This document shows, one piece after another, positions 43,448-52,767 of a stretch of DNA of 64,000 bases (position 1 is the first letter of the stretch; each line of letters starts with the position of its first letter). The DNA comes from Methanoculleus taiwanensis (GTDB taxonomy: Archaea; Halobacteriota; Methanomicrobia; Methanomicrobiales; Methanoculleaceae). The notes below the pieces were generated by a model. That model was not told the origin of the DNA. It saw only the letters and a program-made list of their open reading frames with translations, and did not search any database. The stretch is from contig NZ_LHQS01000004.1 in NCBI RefSeq assembly GCF_004102725.1, forward strand, positions 101,206 to 165,205, written 5' to 3'. The translations under genes and the position numbers were made by a program.

Positions 43448-43796
43448 CAAGACAAACCCACGCCTCACCAGCCTTATCGTGATGCTCAAAGATGCATCAC
43501 GCACCCACGAGGCGAAGATCTGGCGTGAGATTGCAAAGAGGCTGGATTCCCCCCGCCAGAACTACGCTGAAGTAAACATCAGCAAGATCAGGCGATATGC
43601 AAATGAGGGAGAAACGATCCTGGTGCCCGGCAAAGTGCTCGGCAGCGGCTTATTAGACCTTCCGGTGAAGGTTGCCGCGCTGAACTTTTCCGAGTCTGCG
43701 GTGAGCAAGATCACCGGAGCGGACGGTACCTGCATGACCATCGAGGAACTCGTCCGGGACAACCCGACGGGGAGCCGCGTGCGGATTCTCAGGTGA
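43431..43796 (+). CDS. rpl18e: 50S ribosomal protein L18e
   Basis: A 121-residue large-subunit protein related to bacterial L15. [20 protein letters not shown], then [20 protein letters not shown] and [20 protein letters not shown] are diagnostic. The start is ATG 43431 after GAGGGTG, inside the end of rpoD; GTG 43425 is possible but less likely. Confidence 0.96.
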   Translation: MKKSVNKTNPRLTSLIVMLKDASRTHEAKIWREIAKRLDSPRQNYAEVNISKIRRYANEGETILVPGKVLGSGLLDLPVKVAALNFSESAVSKITGADGTCMTIEELVRDNPTGSRVRILR

Positions 43797-43801
43797 ACGA
43801 C

Positions 43802-44224
43802 ATGGTTACAATCATCGACGCCAGCGGACTGCTGCTTGGAAGAATGGCAAGCACCGTTGCCAAACGGTCACTCGAGGGAGAAGAGATTGCCATTGTAAAT
43901 GCTGAGAAGACCATCATATCCGGTACCCGCGCGCACGTCATCGGGCACTACGACGAGAAGAGGAAGCGCGGCTCGCGTGAAGGCGGTCCGTTCTTCCCGC
44001 GCAGGCCCGATCACATCGTGAAGCGTACCATCCGCGGTATGCTCCCCTACAAGCGGGAGCGGGGAATCGCCGCATTCCAGAAGATCAAGGTATACGTCGG
44101 TGTGCCGCCGGAGTTTGAGGGGCAGGAAATGGAGTCCCTTCCAAAGGCGCACATCGACCGGCTGAGCAGCTCGGCGTACGTGACTCTCGATGCGGTCAGC
44201 ACCTACCTCGGAGCCAAATACTAA
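43802..44224 (+). CDS. rpl13: 50S ribosomal protein L13
   Basis: A 140-residue protein with [20 protein letters not shown], then [20 protein letters not shown] and [20 protein letters not shown]. The start is ATG 43802, five bases after AGGTGA (43791-43796), which itself contains the stop codon of rpl18e. Confidence 0.96.
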   Translation: MVTIIDASGLLLGRMASTVAKRSLEGEEIAIVNAEKTIISGTRAHVIGHYDEKRKRGSREGGPFFPRRPDHIVKRTIRGMLPYKRERGIAAFQKIKVYVGVPPEFEGQEMESLPKAHIDRLSSSAYVTLDAVSTYLGAKY

Positions 44225-44235
44225 CCGGTGATATT

Positions 44236-44643
44236 ATGGCAATGGCAAAAATCATAAATACGAGCGGAAAGAGAAAGACAGCAGTCGCCAGGGCGACCCT
44301 GAAGAGCGGGAACGGCAGGATTCGCATCAACTCCGTACCCCTCGAGATCTACGGGACCGAGCTCATCCGCATGAAGATCTCTGAGCCCCTGCTGCTCATA
44401 CCGACGGCGTTCGACGGGATCGACGCAAACATCGACGTCCACGGCGGCGGCGTGATGGGACAGGCAGAAGCAGTCCGCACGGCGATTGCGCGCGGTATCG
44501 TTGACTGGCACAACGACCCCCAGATCAAGGACGTTTTCCTGACCTACGATCGCACGCTGCTCGTCAATGACTCACGTCAGAAAGAGACGAAGAAGCCGCA
44601 CGGTCGCGGTGCCCGTAAGAAGTTCCAGAAGTCGTACCGTTAA
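44236..44643 (+). CDS. rps9: 30S ribosomal protein S9
   Basis: A 135-residue protein. [20 protein letters not shown] and the C-terminal tail [14 protein letters not shown], which reaches the P-site tRNA, are typical. GGTGAT is close to ATG 44236; the second ATG at 44242 is also possible. Confidence 0.96.
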   Translation: MAMAKIINTSGKRKTAVARATLKSGNGRIRINSVPLEIYGTELIRMKISEPLLLIPTAFDGIDANIDVHGGGVMGQAEAVRTAIARGIVDWHNDPQIKDVFLTYDRTLLVNDSRQKETKKPHGRGARKKFQKSYR

Positions 44644-44678
44644 ATCGTAAAGGCTATAAAGGAATCAGGTACAATAAT

Positions 44679-44867
44679 ATGATACCAGTACGATGTTTTA
44701 CCTGTGGTAAAGTCATATCCACCAGGTGGAAAGAGTTCGAGGAGCGGCGTAACGCCGGCGAGGATCCTAAACAGATCCTCGACGATCTCGGCCTTGAACG
44801 CTACTGCTGCAGGCGGATGTTACTGACACACAAGGAAATTGTGGAGGATCTGAATCCATACCAGTGA
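44679..44867 (+). CDS. rpoN: RNA polymerase subunit N (Rpo10)
   Basis: A 62-residue zinc protein with [13 protein letters not shown], the RYCCRRMLL pair of cysteines and the usual length for archaeal Rpo10. It stabilises the D/L platform. The stop codon at 44865-44867 is directly followed, with no spacer, by the tRNA-Pro gene. Confidence 0.97.
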   Translation: MIPVRCFTCGKVISTRWKEFEERRNAGEDPKQILDDLGLERYCCRRMLLTHKEIVEDLNPYQ

Positions 44868-44941
44868 GGGGTCGTGGGGTAGCCTGGCCATCCTATGGCG
44901 TTCGGGATGCTGTGACCTGAGTTCAAATCTCAGCGACCCCA
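44868..44941 (+). tRNA. tRNA-Pro (CGG)
   Basis: The acceptor strands GGGGTCG (44868-44874) and CGACCCC (44934-44940) pair fully, with discriminator A. The D stem is GGGT/ATCC and the T arm CTGAG-TTCAAAT-CTCAG. The anticodon loop reads TTCGGGA, giving anticodon CGG with G37 as usual for proline. The anticodon stem has several G-U pairs. The tRNA abuts the rpoN stop and precedes rpoK within the operon. Confidence 0.9.
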
Positions 44942-44970
44942 TTTTCATTATTAACGAATTTTGAGGACGT

Positions 44971-45141
44971 ATGATGGAATCGTATACTCGATATGAACGA
45001 GCGCGGATCATTGGTGCCCGGGCTCTACAGATATCGATGGGTGCGCCGCTCCTTATCAACACCGCCAAAAATGAACCGCTTGAGATTGCGCTTGAGGAGT
45101 TTGAGTGCGGCGTAATCCCTATCACCGTAAAGAGAAAGTAG
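44971..45141 (+). CDS. rpoK: RNA polymerase subunit K (Rpo6)
   Basis: A 56-residue subunit equivalent to bacterial omega and the core of eukaryotic Rpb6. [20 protein letters not shown], then APLLI and [20 protein letters not shown] ending ([14 protein letters not shown]) are diagnostic. GAGG lies 4-7 nt before the paired ATG codons at 44971 and 44974. It follows tRNA-Pro by 29 nt and precedes eno by 7 nt. Confidence 0.95.
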   Translation: MMESYTRYERARIIGARALQISMGAPLLINTAKNEPLEIALEEFECGVIPITVKRK

Positions 45142-45148
45142 TGATCTG

Positions 45149-46336
45149 ATGACGTCCATAGAACAGATTACCGTAAGAACAATCCTGGATAGCCGCGGGA
45201 ACGCTACCGTCGAAGCCGACATCTATACTGCATGCGGGTTTGGACGGGCAGCAGCGCCGAGCGGCGCCAGTACCGGAACCTATGAGGCAAAAGTCCGGCC
45301 GGCCCGGGATGCGGTAGAGAACGCACAGGAGCACCTGATTCCATCACTCATCGGCGAGGACACTCGCGATCAGATCACATTCGACGCACTGCTCAGGGAG
45401 CTCGACGGTACTGCTGATTTCAGTTCTATCGGTGCAAACGTAGCAGTAGCACTCTCACTTGCCTGCGCAAAGGCGGCCGCATCCTCTCTCGACCTCGAAC
45501 TGTTCAGGTACCTCGGCGGAGCATTCGCCGGCAGAACACCTCTGCCCCTTGGAAATGTCATCGGCGGCGGAGCGCATGCCACCGATGCCACCGAGATCCA
45601 GGAGTTTCTCGTCGTCCCTACGGGCGCTGCAGATGCACAGGAAGCAGTCTTTGCAAACGCAGCCGTCCACAGGACGGTCAAGGACCTTCTGAAGAAGCGG
45701 GGCAAAGGCTGCGGAAAGGGCGACGAGGGTGCATGGGCGCCCCGGATAGCGGACGCAGAAGCATTTGAGATCATCACCGAAGCCGTCGGTACCGTATCCG
45801 ACGACATGAACGTCGAGATTAACATGGGCATCGATGTTGCCGCAAGCGAGCTCTTCGACGGTGAGCAGTACCGTTACCGTGACGGTGCAAAGAGCCCCGA
45901 AGAGCAGGTTGCCTACATGGCCGACCTCGTCGACCGGTACGATCTCGTGTATGTCGAAGACCCGCTGGCCGAAGAAGACTTCGACGGGTTTGCAGACCTG
46001 ACCGATATGGTCGGTGACCGCTGCCTCATATGCGGAGACGACCTCTTCGTAACGAACGTCGACCGGATCATGCGTGGTCTCGAGAAGCATGCGGCAAACT
46101 GCGTGCTGATAAAACCAAACCAGATCGGAACGCTCAGCGATACGTTCGAGGCCATTCACCTCGCACAGTCAAACGGTATGGAGACCGTCATGAGCCACCG
46201 ATCGGGCGAAACGACCGATAACACCATCGCTCACCTTGCCACCGCGTTTGAATGCATTTTCTTAAAGACCGGTGCCGTAGGCGGAGAGCGAATTAGCAAA
46301 CTGAACGAATTGATACGTATTGAGGAGCTGATCTAA
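45149..46336 (+). CDS. eno: Enolase
   Basis: A 395-residue enzyme that interconverts 2-phosphoglycerate and phosphoenolpyruvate, in methanogens mainly for gluconeogenesis. Motifs include [26 protein letters not shown], the metal ligands in [35 protein letters not shown], the catalytic Lys in [13 protein letters not shown], and [10 protein letters not shown]. The placement after rpoK and before S2 is common in Euryarchaeota. Confidence 0.97.
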   Translation: MTSIEQITVRTILDSRGNATVEADIYTACGFGRAAAPSGASTGTYEAKVRPARDAVENAQEHLIPSLIGEDTRDQITFDALLRELDGTADFSSIGANVAVALSLACAKAAASSLDLELFRYLGGAFAGRTPLPLGNVIGGGAHATDATEIQEFLVVPTGAADAQEAVFANAAVHRTVKDLLKKRGKGCGKGDEGAWAPRIADAEAFEIITEAVGTVSDDMNVEINMGIDVAASELFDGEQYRYRDGAKSPEEQVAYMADLVDRYDLVYVEDPLAEEDFDGFADLTDMVGDRCLICGDDLFVTNVDRIMRGLEKHAANCVLIKPNQIGTLSDTFEAIHLAQSNGMETVMSHRSGETTDNTIAHLATAFECIFLKTGAVGGERISKLNELIRIEELI

Positions 46337-46944
46337 TGAGCGGAAGCGAGATGGAAATCGAGTTAAAAGAGCCACTCATCCCAGTCGAAGAGTATCTGGC
46401 AGCGGGTGTGCACATTGGTACCCAGCAGAAGAGCAAGGATATGATGAAGTTCATCTACCGGGTACGCGGAGACGGACTGTATATCTTAGACATTCAGGCT
46501 ACCGACGAGAGGATCAAGACCGCCGCAACATTCCTCTCCCAGTTCGACCCGACGAAGATCCTGGTCGTCACCTCCCGGCAGTACGGTCAGTACCCGGCAC
46601 GGAAGTTTGCGGAGACCATCGGCGGCATGGCCGTCGTCGGCAGGTTCATCCCCGGTATGCTGACAAACCAGCGCCTGAACAAATACATCGAGCCCGATGT
46701 CATCGTCGTGACCGACCCCATCGGCGACCACCAGGCCATCACCGAAGCGGTTCAGACCGGGATCCCGATCGTCGCACTCTGCGACACCAACAACATGACC
46801 AAGTTCGTCGACATCGTCATTCCCACCAATAACAAAGGCAGAAAGGCGCTCAGTATGATCTACTACCTCCTCACCAAGGAGATGCTGCGCTCCCGGGGGA
46901 TCTCGACCTCCCTCACTCAGGAAGACTTTGAGACAGAGTTATAA
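46336..46944 (+). CDS. rps2: 30S ribosomal protein S2
   Basis: A 202-residue protein. [20 protein letters not shown], then [14 protein letters not shown] and [20 protein letters not shown], then [12 protein letters not shown] are diagnostic of archaeal S2. It overlaps the TAA stop of eno by one base, so it is co-transcribed. Confidence 0.97.
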   Translation: MSGSEMEIELKEPLIPVEEYLAAGVHIGTQQKSKDMMKFIYRVRGDGLYILDIQATDERIKTAATFLSQFDPTKILVVTSRQYGQYPARKFAETIGGMAVVGRFIPGMLTNQRLNKYIEPDVIVVTDPIGDHQAITEAVQTGIPIVALCDTNNMTKFVDIVIPTNNKGRKALSMIYYLLTKEMLRSRGISTSLTQEDFETEL

Positions 46945-46977
46945 GATAGCAGGCATAGAGACACAAGCTTGATCAGT

Positions 46978-47760
46978 ATGCGCCCATGCAGTGTAGCAGG
47001 TACGTTTTATCCTGCGGAGCCCCGCCACCTCGAGCAGCTGCTTGAGAAGTTCTTCAAAACCAGGGCAGCGGGTCTCGATGCACGGGGCATCGTCTCCCCC
47101 CATGCCGGATACGTGTATTCGGGTGAGACATCAGCCTGTGCCTTTTCCGCCATACCGCCTGAATTCGACGGTACATTCGTTCTTATTGGTCCCAGTCACC
47201 GGGGGTACATGACAGGTACCTCCGCCATACCATGGGCGACACCCCTCGGCCTTGTCGACACCGATACGGCGTTCATCGAAGCACTCGAGATCGACGTCGA
47301 CGAGGCATCGCAGCAGAACGAGCATTCGCTCGAAGTGCAGATGCCCTTCATCAAATATCGGTTCCCCCGCGCGAGGATCGCACCGATTATGATGGGCGAT
47401 CAGAGTTACGAGGGAGCGGTCGCCCTTGCCGGGCATATCGTGCAGGCAACCGGCCGGACCGGGCGTGATGTCAGGATTGTTGCATCAAGTGACTTTTCAC
47501 ACTACGTCCCGGACGCCACAGCCCGGAAACACGACCTCTATGCGATCGAGGCGCTTGAAGCGCTCGATATCCCGGAGTTTTACCGGCGCCTGGCCGAAGT
47601 GGGAGCAAGTGCGTGTGGATACGGCCCTATTGCGGCAATGTGCATCGCCTCCCGGACGCTCGGGGCAACGAAGGGTCAGCTTCTGCGTTATACAACCAGC
47701 GGCGACGTGACAGGAGACTATGATCAGGTGGTGGGGTACGCAGCGATAGCGGTGATCTAG
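46978..47760 (+). CDS. MEMO1 family protein (AmmeMemoRadiSam system B)
   Basis: A 260-residue protein starting at ATG 46978 (MRPCSVAGTFYP). SPHAGYVYSGETSACAFS, LIGPSHRGYMTG, NEHSLEVQMPFIKYRF and SSDFSHYVP carry the His and Cys/Asp residues of the MEMO1 pocket, which resembles class III dioxygenases and binds metal. Archaeal members often occur with AMMECR1 and radical SAM genes in a system of unknown chemistry; those partners are not in this window. It lies between rps2 and mvk. Confidence 0.92.
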   Translation: MRPCSVAGTFYPAEPRHLEQLLEKFFKTRAAGLDARGIVSPHAGYVYSGETSACAFSAIPPEFDGTFVLIGPSHRGYMTGTSAIPWATPLGLVDTDTAFIEALEIDVDEASQQNEHSLEVQMPFIKYRFPRARIAPIMMGDQSYEGAVALAGHIVQATGRTGRDVRIVASSDFSHYVPDATARKHDLYAIEALEALDIPEFYRRLAEVGASACGYGPIAAMCIASRTLGATKGQLLRYTTSGDVTGDYDQVVGYAAIAVI

Positions 47761-47761
47761 A

Positions 47762-48631
47762 GTGGCAACGTGGAGCGCGCCGGGGAAGGTATTCCTCTTC
47801 GGCGAGCATGCTGTCGTTTACGGCAAGCCGGGAGTAGCGATGGCTATCAAACCGCGCGTGTTTGTCACCGTACGCAAATCGAAAAACCCCACACACGCAA
47901 AGTCTCCGTATATCGACGAGTGTTTCAAAGCGATGGGCGTGCGCGGGAGCGTGTATGTCCATTCCCAGTTGCAGAGCTCAAGTGGGCTCGGGTCATCCGC
48001 GGCCGTGACCGTGGCGACACTCTGTGCGATCAACGACGAGTACAATCTCGGTCACTCGCGGGATGCTATCGCAGATATTGCCTTCAACATCGAAAAAAAG
48101 GTTCAGAGAGGGCGGGCAAGCCCTACGGACACCTATGTCTCCGCAACCGGGGGCCTCGTGCTGATCACCGGTTCGTCGAAACGGAGGCTTCCTCCGCAGA
48201 ACCTGCAACTCGTCGTCGGGAACACGCTTGTCTCGCACAGCACGTCGAAGATGGTCGAGATGGTCGGGGCTCAGCGCAAACGGCATCCCGATATTATCAA
48301 TCCTATCCTCGACGCCATCGGAGCGGTCACCATGACTGCTCTCCATAACATTTCAAACCCCAAAGAGCTCGGCCGGTGCATGGACATCAATCACGCACTT
48401 CTTGAAGCGCTGGGCGTCGGTCATCCGGCAAGCAGCCGCCTCATTCTCGCCGCACGGACAACCGGTGCATACGGCGCAAAGATTACCGGTGCCGGCGGCG
48501 GAGGCAGCATCATCGCACTCTGCCCGCGGCGCGCAAAGAGCAGGGTAGCAGGTGCGATAGAGTCCTGCGAGGGCAGAGCCATCATCACCTCCATCGATAC
48601 GGAAGGCGCCAGAAGAGAGAAGAATGACTGA
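47762..48631 (+). CDS. mvk: Mevalonate kinase
   Basis: A 289-residue GHMP kinase that phosphorylates mevalonate for isoprenoid lipid synthesis. It shows WSAPGKVFLFGEHAVVYGKP, the ATP loop SSSGLGSSAAVTVAT and the C-terminal KITGAGGGGSIIAL. The start is GTG 47762, one base after the previous stop. Its end overlaps ipk by 8 nt. Confidence 0.96.
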   Translation: MATWSAPGKVFLFGEHAVVYGKPGVAMAIKPRVFVTVRKSKNPTHAKSPYIDECFKAMGVRGSVYVHSQLQSSSGLGSSAAVTVATLCAINDEYNLGHSRDAIADIAFNIEKKVQRGRASPTDTYVSATGGLVLITGSSKRRLPPQNLQLVVGNTLVSHSTSKMVEMVGAQRKRHPDIINPILDAIGAVTMTALHNISNPKELGRCMDINHALLEALGVGHPASSRLILAARTTGAYGAKITGAGGGGSIIALCPRRAKSRVAGAIESCEGRAIITSIDTEGARREKND

Positions 48632-49382
48632 CACCGTGGTATTGAAGCTGGGTGGCAGCGTGGTCACCGACAAGTCGGGAGACTGCGCAATAGATCACGC
48701 TCGCATCACGGCGATCGCATCGGAGATCGCCGCACGCCGAGCGGATGGGATCGTCCTGATCCACGGTGCAGGCTCCTGCGGCCATCCGGAGGCGCGCCGC
48801 TACCGGCTCGGGGAGGGTCTCACACTCGGGAACACACCCGGGATCTACCATACCCATGCCGCCGTCTGCAGGCTCAATACCGCAATCGTCGAAACGCTGC
48901 GCACTGCAGGGCTCGAAGCTCTCGGCCTTCATCCGCTTGATATGGGACTCGCTGAGAACGGACGGCTCGTCGCGTTCGAGACCGGGCATATCGAGGAGAT
49001 GATCAACCACGGTATCGTACCGGTGCTCCACGGCGATGTTGTCATGGATAGAAACCGGGGCGCCTGTATCGTCTCCGGAGACCAACTCGTTCTGTATCTG
49101 GCACGCCGGCTGAAGAACAGCCGTGTCGGGCTCGCGACCGATGTTCCGGGCGTCCTGAAAGAAGGAGCCGTCATTCCGGCGATCGACCGTGCCGGCATCG
49201 GGGCGATAGCCATCGGCGGGTCGGGCAACACCGACGTGACCGGCGGGATGCAGGGAAAGATCGCCGAACTGCTGACCCTTGCAGACGACGGCATAGAGTC
49301 GAATATCTTCCACGTCTCGAAGGTCGGCGCATTCCTGGACGGAGTCGACCACGGCGGGACGATTGTAGGGAGGAGCAGGTAG
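48624..49382 (+). CDS. ipk: Isopentenyl phosphate kinase
   Basis: A 252-residue amino acid kinase-fold enzyme that phosphorylates isopentenyl phosphate to the diphosphate in the archaeal mevalonate route. VVLKLGGSVVTDK, IHGAGSCGHPEARRY (containing the catalytic His of the IPK family), PVLHGDVVMD, ATDVPGV and the closing GKIAELL match archaeal IPK. The GSFGH consensus reads GSCGH here. It is translationally coupled to mvk and lies 1 nt before fni. Confidence 0.94.
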   Translation: MTDTVVLKLGGSVVTDKSGDCAIDHARITAIASEIAARRADGIVLIHGAGSCGHPEARRYRLGEGLTLGNTPGIYHTHAAVCRLNTAIVETLRTAGLEALGLHPLDMGLAENGRLVAFETGHIEEMINHGIVPVLHGDVVMDRNRGACIVSGDQLVLYLARRLKNSRVGLATDVPGVLKEGAVIPAIDRAGIGAIAIGGSGNTDVTGGMQGKIAELLTLADDGIESNIFHVSKVGAFLDGVDHGGTIVGRSR

Positions 49383-49383
49383 C

Positions 49384-50436
49384 ATGGAGCATACCACGCC
49401 GACGTCCTCACGAAAGAAAGAGCACCTGAGGATCTGCTGCGAGAGAGCCATCGAAGCAGGCGATGCCGGTTTCGGAGACGTGCGCCTGGCACACAACGCT
49501 CTTCCGGAGTGCGATATGGAGCAGATCGATATCGGCACCCGCTTTCTCAACACACCCCTTGGCTCACCGTTATTCATTGCAGCGATGACCGGAGGACACC
49601 CCGATACCATGGAGGTCAACCAGCTCCTGGCACGTGCCGCGGAGCATTTCAACCTTGGTATGGGCGTAGGTTCTCAGCGAGCGGCATTGGAAAACCCGGA
49701 TCTTGCAGACAGCTTCTCCGTGGTTCGCGAGGAAGCGCCGAGTGCATTCCTCTGTGCGAACCTCGGAATCATCCAGCTGCGCGATCACGGTATAGAATGG
49801 GCAGAGCGGGCCGTCGAGATGATCGATGCACAGGCCATCGCCATTCATTTAAATCCACTCCAGGAGGCAATCCAGCCCGAGGGGGATCACGATACGGGAG
49901 GATGCCTCGAAGCACTCCGGAACCTCTGCAGGGAGTTTAAGCGCCCGGTTATCGTGAAGGAGACCGGCTCTGGAATATCGGCAGCGACCGCCCGGGATCT
50001 CTACGGTGCCGGAGCGGCTGCCATAGATATCGGAGGATGGGGAGGAACGAACTGGGCGGCCGTCGAGTGCCTTCGCGCATCCGACGTCGGACTTGCCCGG
50101 CTCGGCGAGGATTTCCTCGGATGGGGAATCCCGACCGTCGTGAGCCTCCGTGAAGTCTGCAGCACCGGCGGCTCCGTCATTGCAACCGGAGGCCTTCGCA
50201 GCGGGATTGATATTGCAAAGTCAGTCGCCCTCGGGGCATGCCTCGGAGGCATGGCACTCCCGCTGCTCAAACCGGCGATGCAGGGTGAAGACGAACTCTT
50301 TGCAGCCATCGATACGATCCACCGGCAACTCCGGGTAACAATGTTCCTGACGGGTTCGAGAACCGTACAGGATCTCCGGAGAACGCACGTGTACATAACC
50401 GGAATAACCCGGCAGATGATTGAAAACAGTTATTGA
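49384..50436 (+). CDS. fni: Type 2 isopentenyl-diphosphate isomerase
   Basis: A 350-residue FMN- and NADPH-dependent enzyme that converts isopentenyl to dimethylallyl diphosphate. RKKEHLRICCERAIEAGDAG, FIAAMTGGHPDTMEVN, AIAIHLNPLQEAIQPEGDHD, VIVKETGSGISAATARDLY, AIDIGGWGGTNWAAVE and IATGGLRSGIDIAKSVALGA are diagnostic. It acts directly after ipk in the pathway. Confidence 0.96.
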   Translation: MEHTTPTSSRKKEHLRICCERAIEAGDAGFGDVRLAHNALPECDMEQIDIGTRFLNTPLGSPLFIAAMTGGHPDTMEVNQLLARAAEHFNLGMGVGSQRAALENPDLADSFSVVREEAPSAFLCANLGIIQLRDHGIEWAERAVEMIDAQAIAIHLNPLQEAIQPEGDHDTGGCLEALRNLCREFKRPVIVKETGSGISAATARDLYGAGAAAIDIGGWGGTNWAAVECLRASDVGLARLGEDFLGWGIPTVVSLREVCSTGGSVIATGGLRSGIDIAKSVALGACLGGMALPLLKPAMQGEDELFAAIDTIHRQLRVTMFLTGSRTVQDLRRTHVYITGITRQMIENSY

Positions 50437-50454
50437 AACGAAACAGGAGGATAC

Positions 50455-51792
50455 ATGGATATAGAGATTTTGGCAGTGGGCGGTTATAACGAAGTCGGCA
50501 GAAATATGACTGCCGTCCGCTGCGGAAAAGAGATCGTCGTCTTTGACATGGGTCTCCGGCTGGATCAGGTCATGATCCACGAGGATGCAGATATCGAAAA
50601 TATGCATTCTCTCGACCTGATCGAGATGAAGGCGATCCCCGACGACACAATAATGAACACGGTGGAGGGAACCGTCAAGGCGATCGTCTGTTCGCACGGA
50701 CACCTCGATCATATCGGCGCGATACCGAAACTCGCCCACCGCTACAACGCACCGATCATCAGCACGCCCTATACCACGGAACTTATCCGCCAGCAGATCG
50801 CCGGTGAGCAGAAGTTCGGCGTCAACAACAAACTCTTTGCCCTCAAAGCCGGGCAACGCTATACCATCTCGCCGACGCTTACGCTCGAGTTCGTCAAGAC
50901 CCAGCACAGTATCATCGATACCGTCATGTGCGTGCTCCACACGCCCCGCGGTGCGGTGATCTACGCGAATGACTTCAAGCTCGACCGGACGCCCGTGCTC
51001 GGCGACCCGCCGGACTTCGCACGCCTCCGGCAGATCGGCAAAGAGGGCGTGCTCGCACTCATCGTCGAGAGTGTCAACGTGGACGATCGAGGCCGGTGCC
51101 CGAGCGAGAAGATTGCACGCGACCTTGTCCGCGATACGATCACGAGCTACGAGGACGACAAGAACGCACTCTTCGTCTCGACCTTCTCATCGCACATCGC
51201 CCGTGTCAAAACCATCGCCGAATGCGCCCACGAGATCGGCAGGAAGCCCGTTCTCCTCGGCCGGTCGATGGAGCGCTACAGCTCTGCGGCGGAGCAGATG
51301 AAACTCGTCGCGTTTCCGGAGACGCTCTCGATGTTCGGAAACCGCCGGACGGTCGACCGGACGCTGCGGCGGATTATGAAGTCGGGGAAAGAGAAGTTCC
51401 TCCCGATCGTCACCGGACACCAGGGGGAGACGGGAGCAATCCTCACCCGTATCGTGATGGGTGATACGCCCTACAAGATGGAGAAGGGCGATAAGATCCT
51501 CTTCTCGGCAAAGGTGATCCCAAACCCGATGAACTACGGGCAGCGGTACCTCGTCGAGGCACGTGCCAAAATGTCCGGCGTGCGGATCTTCGATGAACTG
51601 CACGTCTCCGGCCACTCGTACCGCGAGGATCACTACGAGCTTCTGCATATCTTAAACCCGCAGCACGTCGTCCCCTCTCACGGGGATATCGGCATGACCG
51701 GAGGGTATGCACGGTTCGGTGAGGAGATCGGGTACACGCTCGGAAACGATATGCACATTCTCCGGAACGGAAAGAGTGTACTGATTAAGTAA
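50455..51792 (+). CDS. rnj: Archaeal ribonuclease J
   Basis: A 445-residue beta-CASP metallo-beta-lactamase nuclease with 5'-3' exoribonuclease and possible endonuclease activity in mRNA turnover. The zinc motif is CSHGHLDHIGAI, followed by GAVIYANDFKLD, the beta-CASP part (VSTFSSHIARVKTI, GRSMERYS) and HVSGHSYREDH, then VPSHGDIGMT. GGAGG lies just before ATG 50455. Its place between isoprenoid genes is conserved in related methanogens as far as I recall, and its reason is unknown. Confidence 0.93.
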   Translation: MDIEILAVGGYNEVGRNMTAVRCGKEIVVFDMGLRLDQVMIHEDADIENMHSLDLIEMKAIPDDTIMNTVEGTVKAIVCSHGHLDHIGAIPKLAHRYNAPIISTPYTTELIRQQIAGEQKFGVNNKLFALKAGQRYTISPTLTLEFVKTQHSIIDTVMCVLHTPRGAVIYANDFKLDRTPVLGDPPDFARLRQIGKEGVLALIVESVNVDDRGRCPSEKIARDLVRDTITSYEDDKNALFVSTFSSHIARVKTIAECAHEIGRKPVLLGRSMERYSSAAEQMKLVAFPETLSMFGNRRTVDRTLRRIMKSGKEKFLPIVTGHQGETGAILTRIVMGDTPYKMEKGDKILFSAKVIPNPMNYGQRYLVEARAKMSGVRIFDELHVSGHSYREDHYELLHILNPQHVVPSHGDIGMTGGYARFGEEIGYTLGNDMHILRNGKSVLIK

Positions 51793-51803
51793 GAGGTTTG
51801 TCC

Positions 51804-52766
51804 ATGGAGCTGACGCAGTATCTTGATGTGACCGCAGACCGTGTCGATAAAGTGATCTACCGCTACTTCGGAGACGTCTTTGGCGATCTCTTCCAGGCCA
51901 GCGCCCACCTGCTGCTTGCAGGCGGGAAACGCCTCCGGCCGGCCGTCGTTCTCTTATCGGCCGACGCCGTGAAGAAAGGAAGTTCCGACGACGTGATGCT
52001 CGCCGCAGTAGCGCTCGAACTGACGCACACCTTCACGCTCATCCACGACGATATCATGGACGGCGATACCTCCCGGCGGGGAGTGGCGACGGTGCATACG
52101 GTCTGGGATGAACCGACCGCGATCCTCGCGGGGGATGTCCTGTATGCGAAGGCCTTTGAGTTCCTCTCAGTAGCAGAAGCAAGCGACCGTGCCAAGGTGC
52201 ATGCACTCCGGATGCTCGGCAAGACCTGCGCCGAGATCTGTGAAGGCCAGAGCCTCGATATGTCGTTTGAGAGGCGCGACGACGTGACCGAGGCAGAGTA
52301 CCTCGAGATGGTGCAGAAGAAGACGGGTGTTCTCTACGGAGCATCCGCCGCCATCGGCGGGGTTCTCGTCGGTGCTTCCCCCGTGGAGATCGACGCACTC
52401 TACCAGTGGGGCATCAACAGCGGTATTGCCTTCCAGATCCAGGACGACCTCATCGACCTTCTGGCAAGCGCCGAAGCGACCGGGAAAGACCGCGCGTCGG
52501 ATATCCGCGAGGGGAAACAGACCCTGCTCGCGATCCGTGCGCGGGAGAAGGGACTCGACCTTACGCCGTACAGGCGGGAACTCTCCGCCTCCGATATCGA
52601 TGAGATCATCGGACGTCTCAATGAGGCGGGGGTCATCGACGAGGTCAGAGCCGTCGCCCTCGAGCGGGCGAACGTGGCAAAACAGGCGCTCGGCATCCTC
52701 CCCGACTCCGAAGAGAAACAGCTCCTGACCGATATTACCGATTACTTCATCAACCGAGGGTTCTGA
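51804..52766 (+). CDS. idsA: Geranylgeranyl/farnesyl diphosphate synthase
   Basis: A 320-residue trans-prenyltransferase that makes the C15-C20(-C25) chain for archaeal ether lipids. The first Asp-rich motif is LIHDDIMDGDTSRRG and the second FQIQDDLIDLLA, with LLLAGGKRLRPAVVLL at the start. ATG 51804 is preferred to the TTG two codons earlier. It completes the isoprenoid set mvk-ipk-fni-idsA. Confidence 0.95.
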   Translation: MELTQYLDVTADRVDKVIYRYFGDVFGDLFQASAHLLLAGGKRLRPAVVLLSADAVKKGSSDDVMLAAVALELTHTFTLIHDDIMDGDTSRRGVATVHTVWDEPTAILAGDVLYAKAFEFLSVAEASDRAKVHALRMLGKTCAEICEGQSLDMSFERRDDVTEAEYLEMVQKKTGVLYGASAAIGGVLVGASPVEIDALYQWGINSGIAFQIQDDLIDLLASAEATGKDRASDIREGKQTLLAIRAREKGLDLTPYRRELSASDIDEIIGRLNEAGVIDEVRAVALERANVAKQALGILPDSEEKQLLTDITDYFINRGF

Positions 52767-52767
52767 T

